64,000 nt of DNA from Sporosarcina ureilytica. Its GTDB lineage: Bacteria; Bacillota; Bacilli; Bacillales_A; Planococcaceae. The notes below the pieces were generated by a model. The model was given only the letters and a program-made list of their open reading frames with translations. It ran no database searches and was not told the DNA's origin. Location: the NCBI RefSeq assembly GCF_001753205.1, contig NZ_CP017560.1, positions 1,922,001-1,986,000 of the forward strand, read 5' to 3'. How positions within the stretch are numbered: the stretch's first letter is position 1; every line of letters starts with the position of its first letter. The position numbers and the translations under genes were made by a program. Positions 8,078 through 16,982 of the stretch are shown here, piece after piece.

Positions 8078-8763
8078 TTAAATCCATCTCTCCGTACAAT
8101 ACACTTTCTTCATAGTTGCATCTAACTTTACCCTCTTACCAATCGCTAAAGGATGCATAGGATGTGTATGACAACAATCAAAATCAGCTAAAATGGGAAT
8201 AGCCTTACCATCAAGCTGTTCCAATAAGATATCCAGTGGTTTTTTTCCTGTTCCTAGATCATCATATTGTTCATGTTTACCTAAAATAATGCCCGCGACT
8301 TTGTCAAATACACCATGCAGCTTTAACATGGCAAAATTTTTCTCAACGGTCGAAGCATCTTTCATACAGTCTTCAAGCAATAATATATCTCCCTTTTTAA
8401 TCTCTGGAAAATACTCTGTACCGATAAAACCATACATCGCATTATTGTTGCCGCCTATTAATCGACCTTCTTTTCATAGTCAATATAGGGAAGCATACTA
8501 TTAGAGTTTGTTCCGCCAATCGTGGACATCACCATTTTGATTTCAGGATCACGCAATAAAGCATTTAATTCTTCAGCACGTTCTCTTGGTGTACCAGAAC
8601 GATATGTATCGGTTTTTCCTGTTAGGTTTCCTTCTACTATGATAAAACCTTTAGATTCTAAAAATTGTCTTGCCCGCAAGTAACGTTTACTTGCCGTGAC
8701 AGTTGCAGGAGATGAAGGTGAATAAATGCCAATTTTATCTCCTTTTTTAAGCCGTTGTATCAT
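8078..8763 (-). pseudogene. S66 LD-carboxypeptidase/MccF homologue, internally deleted
   Basis: The N-terminal fragment (8763-8458) starts MIQRLKKGDKIGIYSPSSPA and includes the nucleophile region TIGGTNSNSMLPYIDYEKK. The C-terminal part continues in another frame from GRLIGGNNNAMYGFIGTEYF through LLLEDCMKD to DCCHTHPMHPLAIG. Both ends belong to the S66 family (murein tetrapeptide LD-carboxypeptidase and microcin C self-immunity protein, YocD-like). About 100-110 residues between the halves are absent and the joint at about 8455-8465 is out of frame, so no complete enzyme can be made. Full-length members have about 330-350 residues. This is a deletion pseudogene, not a sequencing slip. Confidence 0.85.
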
Positions 8764-8957
8764 ATTTTGACTCCTTTCTACATTCTCTTAATAACTATCA
8801 AATATGGTTTTGGATATTTTCTGAAAAATGAATTCCTTATGTTATAATATACTTCAATTGTGAGTATTCAACAAATGAGCGCGATTCCTCACAAATAGGT
8901 GCGTCCACCTGGAATATTAGTGTCAAATTGTTCCAATCTTAGAACGGAGATGAAGAA

Positions 8958-9134
8958 ATGACTAGTCAAATTAGGTTTAATCTCTCGATTGTTGTTGCCA
9001 TTCTTTTAGTCACGAATTCTATTCTTGCTTTTTACTATGACCATTCTTTGAAATGGCTATGGTTGGTAGTAGCTTTCTTCAGTGCTTTTAATCTTTTTTA
9101 TTTCTATAAAAGAAAACAAAATCAAAGCAATTAA
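8958..9134 (+). CDS. small two-helix membrane protein
   Basis: An ATG at 8958 follows an ACGGAG site at 8944-8949 and gives 58 residues. Two hydrophobic segments (residues about 9-26 and 32-50) are joined by a short FYYDHSLKW loop, and the tail is positively charged (YKRKQNQSN). I do not recognise a family. The gene ends about 100 bases before the acetyltransferase gene and may be co-transcribed with it. Confidence 0.55.
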   Translation: MTSQIRFNLSIVVAILLVTNSILAFYYDHSLKWLWLVVAFFSAFNLFYFYKRKQNQSN

Positions 9135-9232
9135 CCTTACTAGTTGATCCAGATGCACCGGGCTTGAGTGTAGAGGTTAATCATACTATACATTTATCCG
9201 AGACGGGATCAACGCTGAACGGAGGAAGAAAA

Positions 9233-9793
9233 ATGCGATTAGTTACAGACCGGTTGCTATTAAAACCATATAAACATGAATTTGCAGATGTTATTTATCT
9301 AGTAGTGTCACAGGCGGAAATTGCTGACACAATGATCACAATTCCTCATCCATACCCTAAAGAAGTTGTGTATAAATGGATTGATTATTTACATAGAAGC
9401 GCAAAAGAAGGTACCGCTTTTGAATTTGCAATTTTTTTAAAGGAATATCCAGATAAATACATAGGAAATTGTGGGCTTGTCAGCATTTCTAACAGTCACC
9501 AAAAGGCAGAAATCGCCTATTTTATTGATAAGAATGAATGGGGAAAAGGCTACGCAACTGAAGTAGCATATTCTATGATAAGTTATGGTTTTGAAAAACT
9601 TGGTTTGGAAAGAATATACGGTCATTGTATGTCCAGAAACCCCGCGTCTCGAAAAGTAATGGAAAAGGTAGGATTCCAATTTGAAGGGACATTGAGACAT
9701 GATGTTAAAAAAGGAGAAGTCTTTGAGGACCTGGATTTATTAGGTATGATACGCACTGATTATAATAAATTGAATAGTGCAATCATTAAATAG
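9233..9793 (+). CDS. GNAT family N-acetyltransferase (RimJ/RimL-like)
   Basis: The ATG at 9233 sits behind GGAGGAAGAAAA, which decides it over a longer in-frame start at 9164. The 186 residues are a RimJ/RimL-type GNAT domain: RLVTDRLLLKPY at the N-terminus, EIAYFIDKNEWGKGYATEV with the acetyl-CoA loop (about residue 98-117), and ERIYGHCMSRNPASRKVMEK followed by VGFQFEGTLRHDV. Such enzymes acetylate protein N-termini, antibiotics or small amines; the substrate here is unknown. It stands among several small modifying enzymes. Confidence 0.9.
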   Translation: MRLVTDRLLLKPYKHEFADVIYLVVSQAEIADTMITIPHPYPKEVVYKWIDYLHRSAKEGTAFEFAIFLKEYPDKYIGNCGLVSISNSHQKAEIAYFIDKNEWGKGYATEVAYSMISYGFEKLGLERIYGHCMSRNPASRKVMEKVGFQFEGTLRHDVKKGEVFEDLDLLGMIRTDYNKLNSAIIK

Positions 9794-10048
9794 TTAGAAA
9801 TACATTGAAATTCTATAGTGAGAAAATTAGTTCATTTAGGAAAGTATAGGATGGTGGGGGCCTAAAATTTCCTTTTTGTAACGAAATGCAACTCTAAGAA
9901 GTGTACTTGAAAGAGTAGAGCGAGCCGGGAAACTCCCGCTATCATTGTGAGCAAATCAACAGGTCTAATTTTCATTTAGAACTGAATTCAAAAACAGCTA
10001 TTTAGGGATATAGCGTTTCAAAACAAAACAGTGTGCGGGGGTAAAATA

Positions 10049-10510
10049 TTGAAAATTGACTTTTTATTAAATCATCCAGGAAAAGTTAAAGAAGTTTCTG
10101 AAATGATTTATAAAGAATTTGTAATGAAAACAGGCAGTAATATGGATTTTGAAGATGTTTTTAAATACTTTGCGAACACCAAGGATAATGAATTTCCTAT
10201 AACACTTATAGCCTTAGAAAACGGAATGTGTTTAGGAACCGTATCGATTTTTGAAAACGACTTAAAGGTAAGGCAAAAGTATAAACCATGGCTAGGTTCA
10301 CTGTATACTAAACCGGAATTTCGTGGTAAGGGAATTGGACAAAAGTTAGTAGAAAAAACAATAAACGTGGTCAAGGAATTAGGATTTAATGAGCTTTATT
10401 TAAGAACGGAAGATGCATCAGACTATTATAGGAACAGAGGTTGGACTTATGTAGAAAGCCTTTCTGATGATAAATACGAAAAAATTGATATACTCACAAT
10501 GAAATGTTAG
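10049..10510 (+). CDS. GNAT family N-acetyltransferase
   Basis: I choose the TTG at 10049, spaced about eight bases from GCGGGGG; a GTG at 10031 would place the ribosome site inside the gene. The 153-residue product carries a GNAT domain: GSLYTKPEFRGKGIGQKLVE with the RGKGIG acetyl-CoA loop (about residue 92), then LYLRTEDASDYYRNRGWTYV, the usual tyrosine-containing final part. The specific substrate cannot be told. It is followed by fragments of other genes, one of them another acetyltransferase. Confidence 0.88.
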   Translation: MKIDFLLNHPGKVKEVSEMIYKEFVMKTGSNMDFEDVFKYFANTKDNEFPITLIALENGMCLGTVSIFENDLKVRQKYKPWLGSLYTKPEFRGKGIGQKLVEKTINVVKELGFNELYLRTEDASDYYRNRGWTYVESLSDDKYEKIDILTMKC

Positions 10511-10697
10511 TAACACAAATGAGGCGAAGGCATATCTAAGTGAAAGAATTGATTATGACCTTATAGTTGTTGAAGTATTACCTCTTATAAACTATGTAAG
10601 AAGTGCAGAAGAACATCAAGATAGGTTATCTAGGTATCCAAATGATTATTGTCATATCCCGGAGGAAATATTAAATAGATACAAGTGGCTATGGTGA
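10503..10697 (+). pseudogene. remnant of an unrecognised gene
   Basis: This frame is open between two stops and reads SERIDYDLIVVEVLPLINYV, then HIPEEILNRYKWLW and a stop. It begins inside the end of the acetyltransferase gene, with no start of its own. Its composition is protein-like and it is most likely a C-terminal piece of a lost gene. I cannot name the family. Confidence 0.35.
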
Positions 10698-10821
10698 TAA
10701 ACTTCTCTCTTTCATACATGAATGGGCTAAAGAAAACGGTTATCCAAATGTTGCCTTATCATCGGGGTTACAGCGATTAGATCCTCATCGATTTTATGAA
10801 GTTATAATGGGTTATGACTAA
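10693..10821 (+). pseudogene. C-terminal fragment of a GNAT acetyltransferase
   Basis: The frame reads GDKLLSFIHEWAKENGYPNV, then ALSSGLQRLDPHRFYEVIMG and YD before the stop. This is the last third of a GNAT domain (the acetyl-CoA helix tail and the RxDAHRFYExxGY motif). The first two thirds are absent. It overlaps the preceding remnant in another frame, marking a deletion joint near 10690. Confidence 0.7.
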
Positions 10822-10862
10822 ATAGTCTAAAAAGACCGAAGAATGAAGAGGTGTTCTATTCA

Positions 10863-11270
10863 TTGAAAGACTGTGTATTTTGTAATCCAAATTTAGAAGC
10901 GAACCAAAAGGTGATTTTTATTAATGAGCATTGCATGTTTTTGCAACTAGAGCAAGCCCAAGTAAAGGGGAGTCAGCTTGAGGGGGCCGGGTTAATTGTC
11001 CCGAATGAGCATAGAGAAACTGCATTTGATTTAACAAAAGAAGAGTGGAATGCAACTTTTAGTCTTCTTCAAGATGTTAAAAAATACATAGACGAGAAGC
11101 ATCAACCACAAGGGTACAACCTTGGCTGGAACTGTGGTGAAATTGGCGGACAACATATTTTCCACGCGCATTTTCATGTAATCCCTAGATATTCAGAAGA
11201 GCCATTAGCAGGCAAAGGGATTAGATATATGTTTAAAGGCACCGAGAATGAGAGAATTTCTAGTGAGTAA
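10863..11270 (+). CDS. HIT family protein
   Basis: I take the TTG at 10863 (product MKDCVFCNPN...), placed about ten bases after AGAGGTG; the GTG at 10851 overlaps that ribosome site. The 135-residue protein has the CVFC pair at the N-terminus, GAGLIVPNEHRETAFDLT, and the histidine triad HIFHAHFHVIPR at about residue 104-115. HIT proteins hydrolyse or transfer nucleotides (for example dinucleoside polyphosphates or AMP-lysine). The substrate is unknown. A short membrane-protein gene follows within 15 bases. Confidence 0.9.
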   Translation: MKDCVFCNPNLEANQKVIFINEHCMFLQLEQAQVKGSQLEGAGLIVPNEHRETAFDLTKEEWNATFSLLQDVKKYIDEKHQPQGYNLGWNCGEIGGQHIFHAHFHVIPRYSEEPLAGKGIRYMFKGTENERISSE

Positions 11271-11282
11271 GGAGAACGCTAA

Positions 11283-11453
11283 TTGAGTAGTATTCTTTTT
11301 CTTATTTTCCATGTACTAATTGGAATTGCATTCATCTATCTTTACGGTAAATTACCAAAAGCTCTAGCTACATTTTGTATTGTCTTTTTTACATTCAGCA
11401 TTCTTTATTGGACCGTGATTATATTAGATATATTTTCAAGTAACTGGGCATAA
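11283..11453 (+). CDS. small hydrophobic membrane protein
   Basis: A TTG at 11283 follows TAAGGAGAACGCTAA and gives 56 residues. Two membrane helices are visible: SSILFLIFHVLIGIAFIYLY and, after a KLPKA turn, ALATFCIVFFTFSILYWTVI. The gene starts only 12 bases after the HIT gene and is likely co-transcribed with it. I do not recognise the family. Confidence 0.5.
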   Translation: MSSILFLIFHVLIGIAFIYLYGKLPKALATFCIVFFTFSILYWTVIILDIFSSNWA

Positions 11454-11506
11454 AACTACTAAAACAACCGCAGTAATCGAACAAAAGATTTTCGGAGGGG
11501 ATTTCT

Positions 11507-12028
11507 GTGTACGTTAACGTAAGGGCAATTATTGAAAGAGAAGGATCTAATGGAACGGAAATTGTTATACAAAAAAGAGTGAAACCGAATGAGAATAAAA
11601 CTCCGTATGAGCTGCCTGGCGGAAGATTAGAAGAGTTTGAACCTTTTTTAGTTGGACTTAAAAGGGAAGTGCTCGAAGAAACTGGACTTCATGTAACGAA
11701 AATATTGGGAGAAGAAACAAGAATTGAAACGAATGATGTTGATTCAAATGTAGAAGCTATGAAGCCTTTTGCTGTTTATCAAACGATAAATGGTCCAGTG
11801 GATTCACTAGGCCTGTACTTTCGATGCCATGCCTCTGGCGAACTGCTAATAGAAGGGGATGAATCCGAAGATATAAAATGGATTTCGGTAGACGAACTAC
11901 AAACTTCTTTAGAGAAAGAGTTAATCGATTTTAGTTGGGTAGATAAGTCAGGAATTATGTATTATCTGAAATGGTATTACAGAGAAAAACAGCTTAATGA
12001 TAGCGAAGGAACGGAGCAATTAAGTTGA
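11507..12028 (+). CDS. NUDIX hydrolase
   Basis: A GTG at 11507 follows CGGAGGGG. The 173-residue protein carries a complete Nudix box, GGRLEEFEPFLVGLKREVLE followed by ETGL (about residue 43-66), with the catalytic REVLEE glutamates intact. Nudix enzymes hydrolyse nucleoside diphosphate derivatives; the N-terminal IEREGSNGTEIVIQKR strand is typical of house-cleaning types. Its stop overlaps the TTG start of the phosphatase gene by four bases (TTGA), so the two are coupled. Confidence 0.92.
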   Translation: MYVNVRAIIEREGSNGTEIVIQKRVKPNENKTPYELPGGRLEEFEPFLVGLKREVLEETGLHVTKILGEETRIETNDVDSNVEAMKPFAVYQTINGPVDSLGLYFRCHASGELLIEGDESEDIKWISVDELQTSLEKELIDFSWVDKSGIMYYLKWYYREKQLNDSEGTEQLS

Positions 12029-12570
12029 AGAAAATTTATCTAGTAAGGCATTGCGAAGCACAAGGACAATCATCCGATGCGGAACTTACGGAAAATGGGC
12101 TGAAACAAGCGGCATCTTTAGTGGACTTTTTCTCTGGAATTAATATTGATCGAATTATTTCAAGTCCATTTAAACGCGCAGTTCAATCAATTATACCGCT
12201 TACAAAGCAATTGGATGTCGAAATTGAATTCGATAATCGGTTAACAGAACGTATGCTAAGTTCAAAAAATCTTCCAGATTGGATGGACAAATTAAGCGCA
12301 ACATTTAAGGATTTCGAGCTTAAATTTGAAGGCGGAGAATCCAGCCGGGAAGCAATGAATCGCATAGTAGATGTTGTTGAGGATGTTTTTAATGGAAAAG
12401 ATGAAAATACAATCATCGTGACACATGGAAATTTATTATCATTGCTTTTAAATCATTATAATAAAAACTTCGGATTCGATGAATGGCAAAACCTTAGTAA
12501 TCCGGACGTTTTTCTCTTGAAAAGTACGGACGGAGAAATAGCTTACGAACGATTATGGGAACTTCTTTAA
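12025..12570 (+). CDS. histidine phosphatase family protein (phosphoglycerate-mutase-like)
   Basis: The 181-residue product starts at a TTG overlapping the Nudix stop. It has the catalytic RHCE motif (YLVRHCEAQGQ, residues 5-15; RHG in most relatives), a second arginine in IISSPFKRAVQ (about residue 51), a GGES loop with glutamate, and the second catalytic histidine in TIIVTHGNLLSLLL (about residue 133). These make the two-histidine, two-arginine pocket of the family. Substrates range from sugar phosphates to nucleotides. The tight coupling with the Nudix enzyme suggests a shared nucleotide-related pathway. Confidence 0.9.
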   Translation: MKKIYLVRHCEAQGQSSDAELTENGLKQAASLVDFFSGINIDRIISSPFKRAVQSIIPLTKQLDVEIEFDNRLTERMLSSKNLPDWMDKLSATFKDFELKFEGGESSREAMNRIVDVVEDVFNGKDENTIIVTHGNLLSLLLNHYNKNFGFDEWQNLSNPDVFLLKSTDGEIAYERLWELL

Positions 12571-12655
12571 AATTATATATTACTTATACAAGAAGTTAAC
12601 TATGTACGACTTGATTAATAGTTACAGTAACCTTTAATTGTAGGGGGAAGCTATC

Positions 12656-13705
12656 ATGCATAATATTGATAGATTATCGCGAAACTTTTTAAATTTTGCT
12701 GAAAGGGAATGTAAAGGCTCAAGTTTGCTTTATGAATACCTATCTATAAAAATTGCAAACGACAATTGTCTTCTTGAAATATCTAGTAATGCTCAAAAAG
12801 GGCAACCAATTCCAAACCTTTTATTTGGCGCAGTCCATTATCTTTTACAAAAGGGCCAGAAACACCCATTAAAAAAATACTATCCTAGCATCGTTAATCA
12901 TCCGAAACCATACAACGAATCGTTTGATCACTTTAAGGATTTTTGCCTAGAACATCGGATTGAAATTGAGGCTATTCTTAAATCCAGGCTTGTTCAGACG
13001 AATGAAGTACGAAGATGTGCATACCTTTATCCCGTTTTTTGTACGATATACGAGCTAGCAAATAAACCGCTAGCACTGATCGAAATAGGCACTAGTGCAG
13101 GATTACAGCTGCTTTGGGATCAATATGCATATTCTTACGGACAACAAGACGTTTATGGAAATACAGAGGCTAAACTTCATATTACAGCGGAAATAAAGGG
13201 AGATAAGAGGCCAGTTCTCCATCTGACTCCACCCCTACCCCAGGTCACCACTAGACTTGGTTTAGATTTGAATACGATTGATTTAAATGATGAGGATGAA
13301 AAGTTATGGCTAAAATCATTAATTTGGCCCGAGCATAAAGAAAGATTACATATGTTCGAGCAGGCAGCAAATTATCTTCAAAATAATTCAGTGAAGTTAG
13401 TTGAAGGTGATGGGTTACGTTTATTACCAAAATATGTTAAGGATATTCCAGAGGAAAGTGTAATTTGTGTTTTTCATACGCACGTTGCAAATCAAATGCC
13501 GCCGGATTTAAGAAATCAGCTAATCCAAACGATTGAAACGATTGGACAAGAAAGAGACATCTTTCATATATACAATAATATTTATGATGGTCATTTACAC
13601 CTTGATTATATTCTAGATGGGATGATGCATCAACATACAATTGCAGAAACGGATGGACATGGCAGATGGTTTAAATGGTTATTGAAAAGCGAGAAAACGA
13701 TGTAG
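12656..13705 (+). CDS. DUF2332 domain-containing protein
   Basis: The ATG at 12656 follows TAGGGGGAAG. The 349 residues match DUF2332 in order: FLNFAERECKGSSLLYEYLS at the N-terminus, TNEVRRCAYLYPVF near residue 118, the Rossmann-like ALIEIGTSAGLQLLWDQYAY near residue 142, and CVFHTHVANQMPPDLRNQL near residue 276. The ExGxSAGL loop resembles the cofactor loop of SAM-dependent enzymes, but no activity is established to my knowledge. It ends 23 bases before the diaminopropionate ammonia-lyase gene, apparently in one unit. Confidence 0.85.
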   Translation: MHNIDRLSRNFLNFAERECKGSSLLYEYLSIKIANDNCLLEISSNAQKGQPIPNLLFGAVHYLLQKGQKHPLKKYYPSIVNHPKPYNESFDHFKDFCLEHRIEIEAILKSRLVQTNEVRRCAYLYPVFCTIYELANKPLALIEIGTSAGLQLLWDQYAYSYGQQDVYGNTEAKLHITAEIKGDKRPVLHLTPPLPQVTTRLGLDLNTIDLNDEDEKLWLKSLIWPEHKERLHMFEQAANYLQNNSVKLVEGDGLRLLPKYVKDIPEESVICVFHTHVANQMPPDLRNQLIQTIETIGQERDIFHIYNNIYDGHLHLDYILDGMMHQHTIAETDGHGRWFKWLLKSEKTM

Positions 13706-13728
13706 GATATCACTATGGAGGTTATAAA

Positions 13729-14913
13729 ATGAACGACATTAGTTGGGTTGATAATCGGTTTAAAGAAACGAAACCTGTAACGCAGGAATTGGTAAATTTC
13801 TCTGAAAAAGAAATGAAAAAAGTTCTCAACTTTCATTCTAGTATACCTGCATATAAAATTACTCCACTGCATTCTTTATCTGGTCTATCAAATTCTCTAG
13901 GAGTAAAGCAAATTTATGTGAAAGACGAATCAAAGCGATTTGGACTGAATGCTTTTAAAGGTTTAGGGGCTTCCTATGCGATGGCTTCTTATTTTGCTGA
14001 AAAACTTTCACTTGATTTAAGCACAATAAATTTCCTTCAATTATTAGAACATGTTAAGAGTTTACCAAAATCCACATTTGCTACAGTTACGGCGGGTAAT
14101 CATGGGAGAGGTGTAGCATGGGCCGCAAAGCTTTTCGGGCAGCAAGCAAAGGTTTATTTGCCAAAAGGCTCTTCAACAATGCGTTTAAAGGCAATTCAAG
14201 AATTTGGTGCAGATGCACAAATTACAGATATGAAATATGACGATACGGTTCAACATATCGCAAGCGTTGCCAAAGAGAATAACTGGGTACTTGTTCAGGA
14301 TACTGCCTGGGAAGGGTATGAAAAGCTTCCTCTATCCATTATGCAAGGCTATACAACAATTGTTGCGGAGATAGTAAAACAATTAACTTTTCGTGAGATT
14401 TCCCATGTTATTCTTCAAGCTGGGGTAGGTTCGTTTGCTGGAGCTATGGCCGCCGCTATTTCTCATTCAGCGTCAGGTTCGGCCCCTAAGATCATAATAG
14501 TTGAACCGTCTGAGGCGGATTGTCTTTATCAATCGGCACAGAGCACAACAGGAGAACCGCAACGGGTGTATGGAAATCTATCTACGATGATGGCGGGACT
14601 TGCGTGTGGAGAACCTAATCCAATTGGATGGGAAATCTTAAAAACAACCAGTGACTATTTCTTCTCTTGTGATGACTCAATAAGTGCAAAAGGCATGCGC
14701 GTTTTAAGTTCACCTGTTCCTCATGATGTCAAAATCATCTCTGGGGAATCTGGGGCGGTGCCATTGGGTTTGTTACATGAATTAATGACAAACGATCAAT
14801 TAAATGAAATAAAAACTAGTCTAGGACTAGATGATTCTTCTAGTATTTTAATGATTAACACTGAAGGTGACACCGATCCTGTTAATTATAAAACAATAAT
14901 CCAAAATACATAA
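13729..14913 (+). CDS. dpaL: diaminopropionate ammonia-lyase
   Basis: DpaL is a PLP enzyme converting 2,3-diaminopropionate to pyruvate and ammonia. The ATG at 13729 follows TATGGAGGTT, preferred over an in-frame ATG at 13675 inside the preceding gene. The 394 residues show NAFKGLGASYA (PLP lysine, about residue 76), TVTAGNHGRGVAWAAKLFG, KGSSTMRLKAIQEFGA, VQDTAWEGYEKLP and VLQAGVGSFAGAMAA. The DTAWxGYxxxP segment separates it from threonine dehydratase. The family length is about 400 residues. A hairpin follows the stop. Its physiological substrate here could also be D-serine, which the family can use. Confidence 0.9.
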   Translation: MNDISWVDNRFKETKPVTQELVNFSEKEMKKVLNFHSSIPAYKITPLHSLSGLSNSLGVKQIYVKDESKRFGLNAFKGLGASYAMASYFAEKLSLDLSTINFLQLLEHVKSLPKSTFATVTAGNHGRGVAWAAKLFGQQAKVYLPKGSSTMRLKAIQEFGADAQITDMKYDDTVQHIASVAKENNWVLVQDTAWEGYEKLPLSIMQGYTTIVAEIVKQLTFREISHVILQAGVGSFAGAMAAAISHSASGSAPKIIIVEPSEADCLYQSAQSTTGEPQRVYGNLSTMMAGLACGEPNPIGWEILKTTSDYFFSCDDSISAKGMRVLSSPVPHDVKIISGESGAVPLGLLHELMTNDQLNEIKTSLGLDDSSSILMINTEGDTDPVNYKTIIQNT

Positions 14914-14930
14914 TAACTTAATTTATTTTT

Positions 14931-14973
14931 AACTAGCGGGGAACTTAGTATTTATCGACTCTCCGCTAGTTAA
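14931..14973 (+). terminator. hairpin after dpaL
   Basis: AACTAGCGGGGA pairs with TCTCCGCTAGTT with one wobble. The T tract after it is short, so termination may be weak. Confidence 0.5.
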
Positions 14974-15029
14974 TTCATTGGGTGAAATTCTATTTCAGCC
15001 TATCAAATCATAAGGGATGGAGAAATAAC

Positions 15030-15215
15030 GTGAGTAAAAAACAAAAATCGTTGTTAGGTATTATGTTTCTATCACTATGTGTATCGGGTGTTTTAACATC
15101 GCTTGGAATCTTTTTTAGGCATATACCTATTCTTATTTTTAGTACATTGCTAATAATATCGCTACCGTTTTTTGTATACAGAATCATTGGGAACAATGGA
15201 CAGAAATCGAGATAA
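15030..15215 (+). CDS. small membrane protein
   Basis: The GTG at 15030 lies behind GGGATGGAGAAATAAC and gives 61 residues. After a basic MSKKQK start come two hydrophobic segments, LLGIMFLSLCVSGVLTSLGI and IPILIFSTLLIISLPFFVYR. It looks like a small integral membrane protein. I do not recognise the family. No downstream gene follows for 830 bases on this strand. Confidence 0.5.
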   Translation: MSKKQKSLLGIMFLSLCVSGVLTSLGIFFRHIPILIFSTLLIISLPFFVYRIIGNNGQKSR

Positions 15216-16044
15216 ATGAAAGACAGATATCTTTATACAGGAATATGAAGAGACGTCTTTAGTTTTAACTCATCGAAACAATAGCCTGCAAGTGTTAGTC
15301 ATTAATCCTCTTCCTTGAAACTCCTCATTAATAAACCAATTTGAGGGGAGAAGGCAGTGAACCCAACCATACGGCGGTACGGGTTGCGTTATGGTGGGCT
15401 TTACACGTACAAATCGATTCACCTCCATGTCCTTGAAGATGAGATTGGCCTTCGTCTGATTAACCCAGGGAAGGAATGGCGGCAACCTGTTACATAGACT
15501 TTGAAAGAACTGCGCAGATAGAGTTGGAGAAAAAAAGTTGTGGCTGAACAATAACACATGCTTTTAATATGGCACAATTCCTTAGCTGGATTTGTGATTT
15601 TTATTTGAGAGAAGTATCATCCTCCTACTGGCGGATTACTTGGAATATTTCGTTTATTATGTTCGGGGCGCTGCCTCTGCAATAAATTAAAACCGTATAA
15701 GGCATACACCGTGTATACCTATTTTAATGAAAATAAAACCTACGCAGCTTTCAAGTAAAGTGAGGAAGTATGACAAAGAGAATGTTTGTTTTGACAATCA
15801 AAATAGATGAAACAGTTCATACAACAGGTGTTCCGGCAACTAAATTCTGACTAATATTAGCCTGGCAAGTTTGTTGGCTTTTAGGAAAATGATACACATG
15901 TTAACTATTTACCCGAAACAAGGATGAAAAGAGGGTTTAACTTTAGGTGAAATTACATTTAATAAGAAGCCTCAGCAAAGATAGCAGTCGTACATAAAAA
16001 CCGATTGGGTATATCTAATAAGTACCAAACGTATCACACTTGAA
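15216..16044. other. 830-bp interval without a supported gene; possible decayed element
   Basis: No intact gene with a ribosome site can be supported. Both strands of 15270-15557 have long open frames (reverse: PYGWVHCLLPSNWF; forward: YTYKSIHLHVLEDEIG), which looks like a decayed mobile element, but I could not match it to a family. A 26-residue reading frame at 15770-15850 has a GAGGAAGT site but no other support. Confidence 0.35.
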
Positions 16045-16905
16045 TCATTTTAAGTAGGGCATAATATCCTCTATTGTTTTTTGTAATTTTTTTGTTTGCT
16101 CGCTGTACATTTTCTTCGTCTTTTTATTTTCGGTTTCAGGGGAGAATTTTTCTAAATCTGCTTGTAATTTCTTGAGCGCATCCGTCAATGATGGTCGTTG
16201 CTCAACCTGATTCTGAACCATTTTTTCATTATATAGATCAACATAGAGATTGCCTTTTGAATCTACTTGAGCCAGGAACACATCCTTAATTTGGGATGCA
16301 CCTTGTTTTTTAACCTCGCTTAATAACCATTTTGAAGAATAACCAAGCATCGCCAAGTTCTGTTCTAAAACCGTACCATCTGCGATTAACAATGATGGAG
16401 CATGTTCGGATTCAACTTCTAAACCTAATAATTTAGGTGTAACAGGTTGTTGCTCAGTTTTCAACATGATACTGAGTTCACCATTTGTCTCTAAAATAGC
16501 CATCTCTACATCATCTACTTTAAAAACACTCTTTTCACGTAACAACATCATTAATTCATCAATTGCCAACTGGTTTTTCTTCATACTTTTATCTAACACT
16601 TGGCCATTTTTAATAATAATGGCAGGCCTTCCATCTGTTAAGTGTAGAAACTTTCGATTTTTTATGCCTAAATAGGCTAAAACGAGTGGAAACAAACCCC
16701 AAATAATTAATGAAACAATTCCATTTGATATTTTAACATTTTGATCGACGGACATAGTTGCAGCAATAGATCCGATTGTGATACCAACACAATAATCGAA
16801 AAACGTTAGTTGTGAAAGCTGTTTTTTCCCCATAATGCGGGCCATTATTAATAATATAAGAAAAGCCCCAATGGATCGAATGAGTATTAATAAAAATTCT
16901 GGCAC
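16045..16905 (-). CDS. DUF421 domain-containing membrane protein (YetF/YrbG-like)
   Basis: The 286-residue protein has three N-terminal membrane segments (residues about 4-24, 32-52, 60-80) with the family marks RIMGKKQLSQLTFFDYCVGI and GSIAATMSVD. A soluble DUF421 domain follows: DGRPAIIIKNGQVLDKSMKK, ELMMLLREKSVFKVDDVEMA and AILETNGELSI. The last 50 residues are charged and probably coiled coil, an extension often seen in Bacillus members. Relatives are linked to spores and the envelope. It is divergent from a DUF4363 gene 77 bases away, a recurring partner in Bacillaceae. Confidence 0.9.
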   Translation of the reverse strand: MPEFLLILIRSIGAFLILLIMARIMGKKQLSQLTFFDYCVGITIGSIAATMSVDQNVKISNGIVSLIIWGLFPLVLAYLGIKNRKFLHLTDGRPAIIIKNGQVLDKSMKKNQLAIDELMMLLREKSVFKVDDVEMAILETNGELSIMLKTEQQPVTPKLLGLEVESEHAPSLLIADGTVLEQNLAMLGYSSKWLLSEVKKQGASQIKDVFLAQVDSKGNLYVDLYNEKMVQNQVEQRPSLTDALKKLQADLEKFSPETENKKTKKMYSEQTKKLQKTIEDIMPYLK

Positions 16906-16982
16906 GTAAAACCCTCCACCTTTTTTATGCTTATCTTATTATTGGGCAATATAGTAAGAAACATACAAAGGTGAGGTGCTCA

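Noticed and set aside
15770..15850. 26-residue reading frame with a GAGGAAGT site
   Set aside because: It is too short, has no recognisable pattern and lies in apparent debris.
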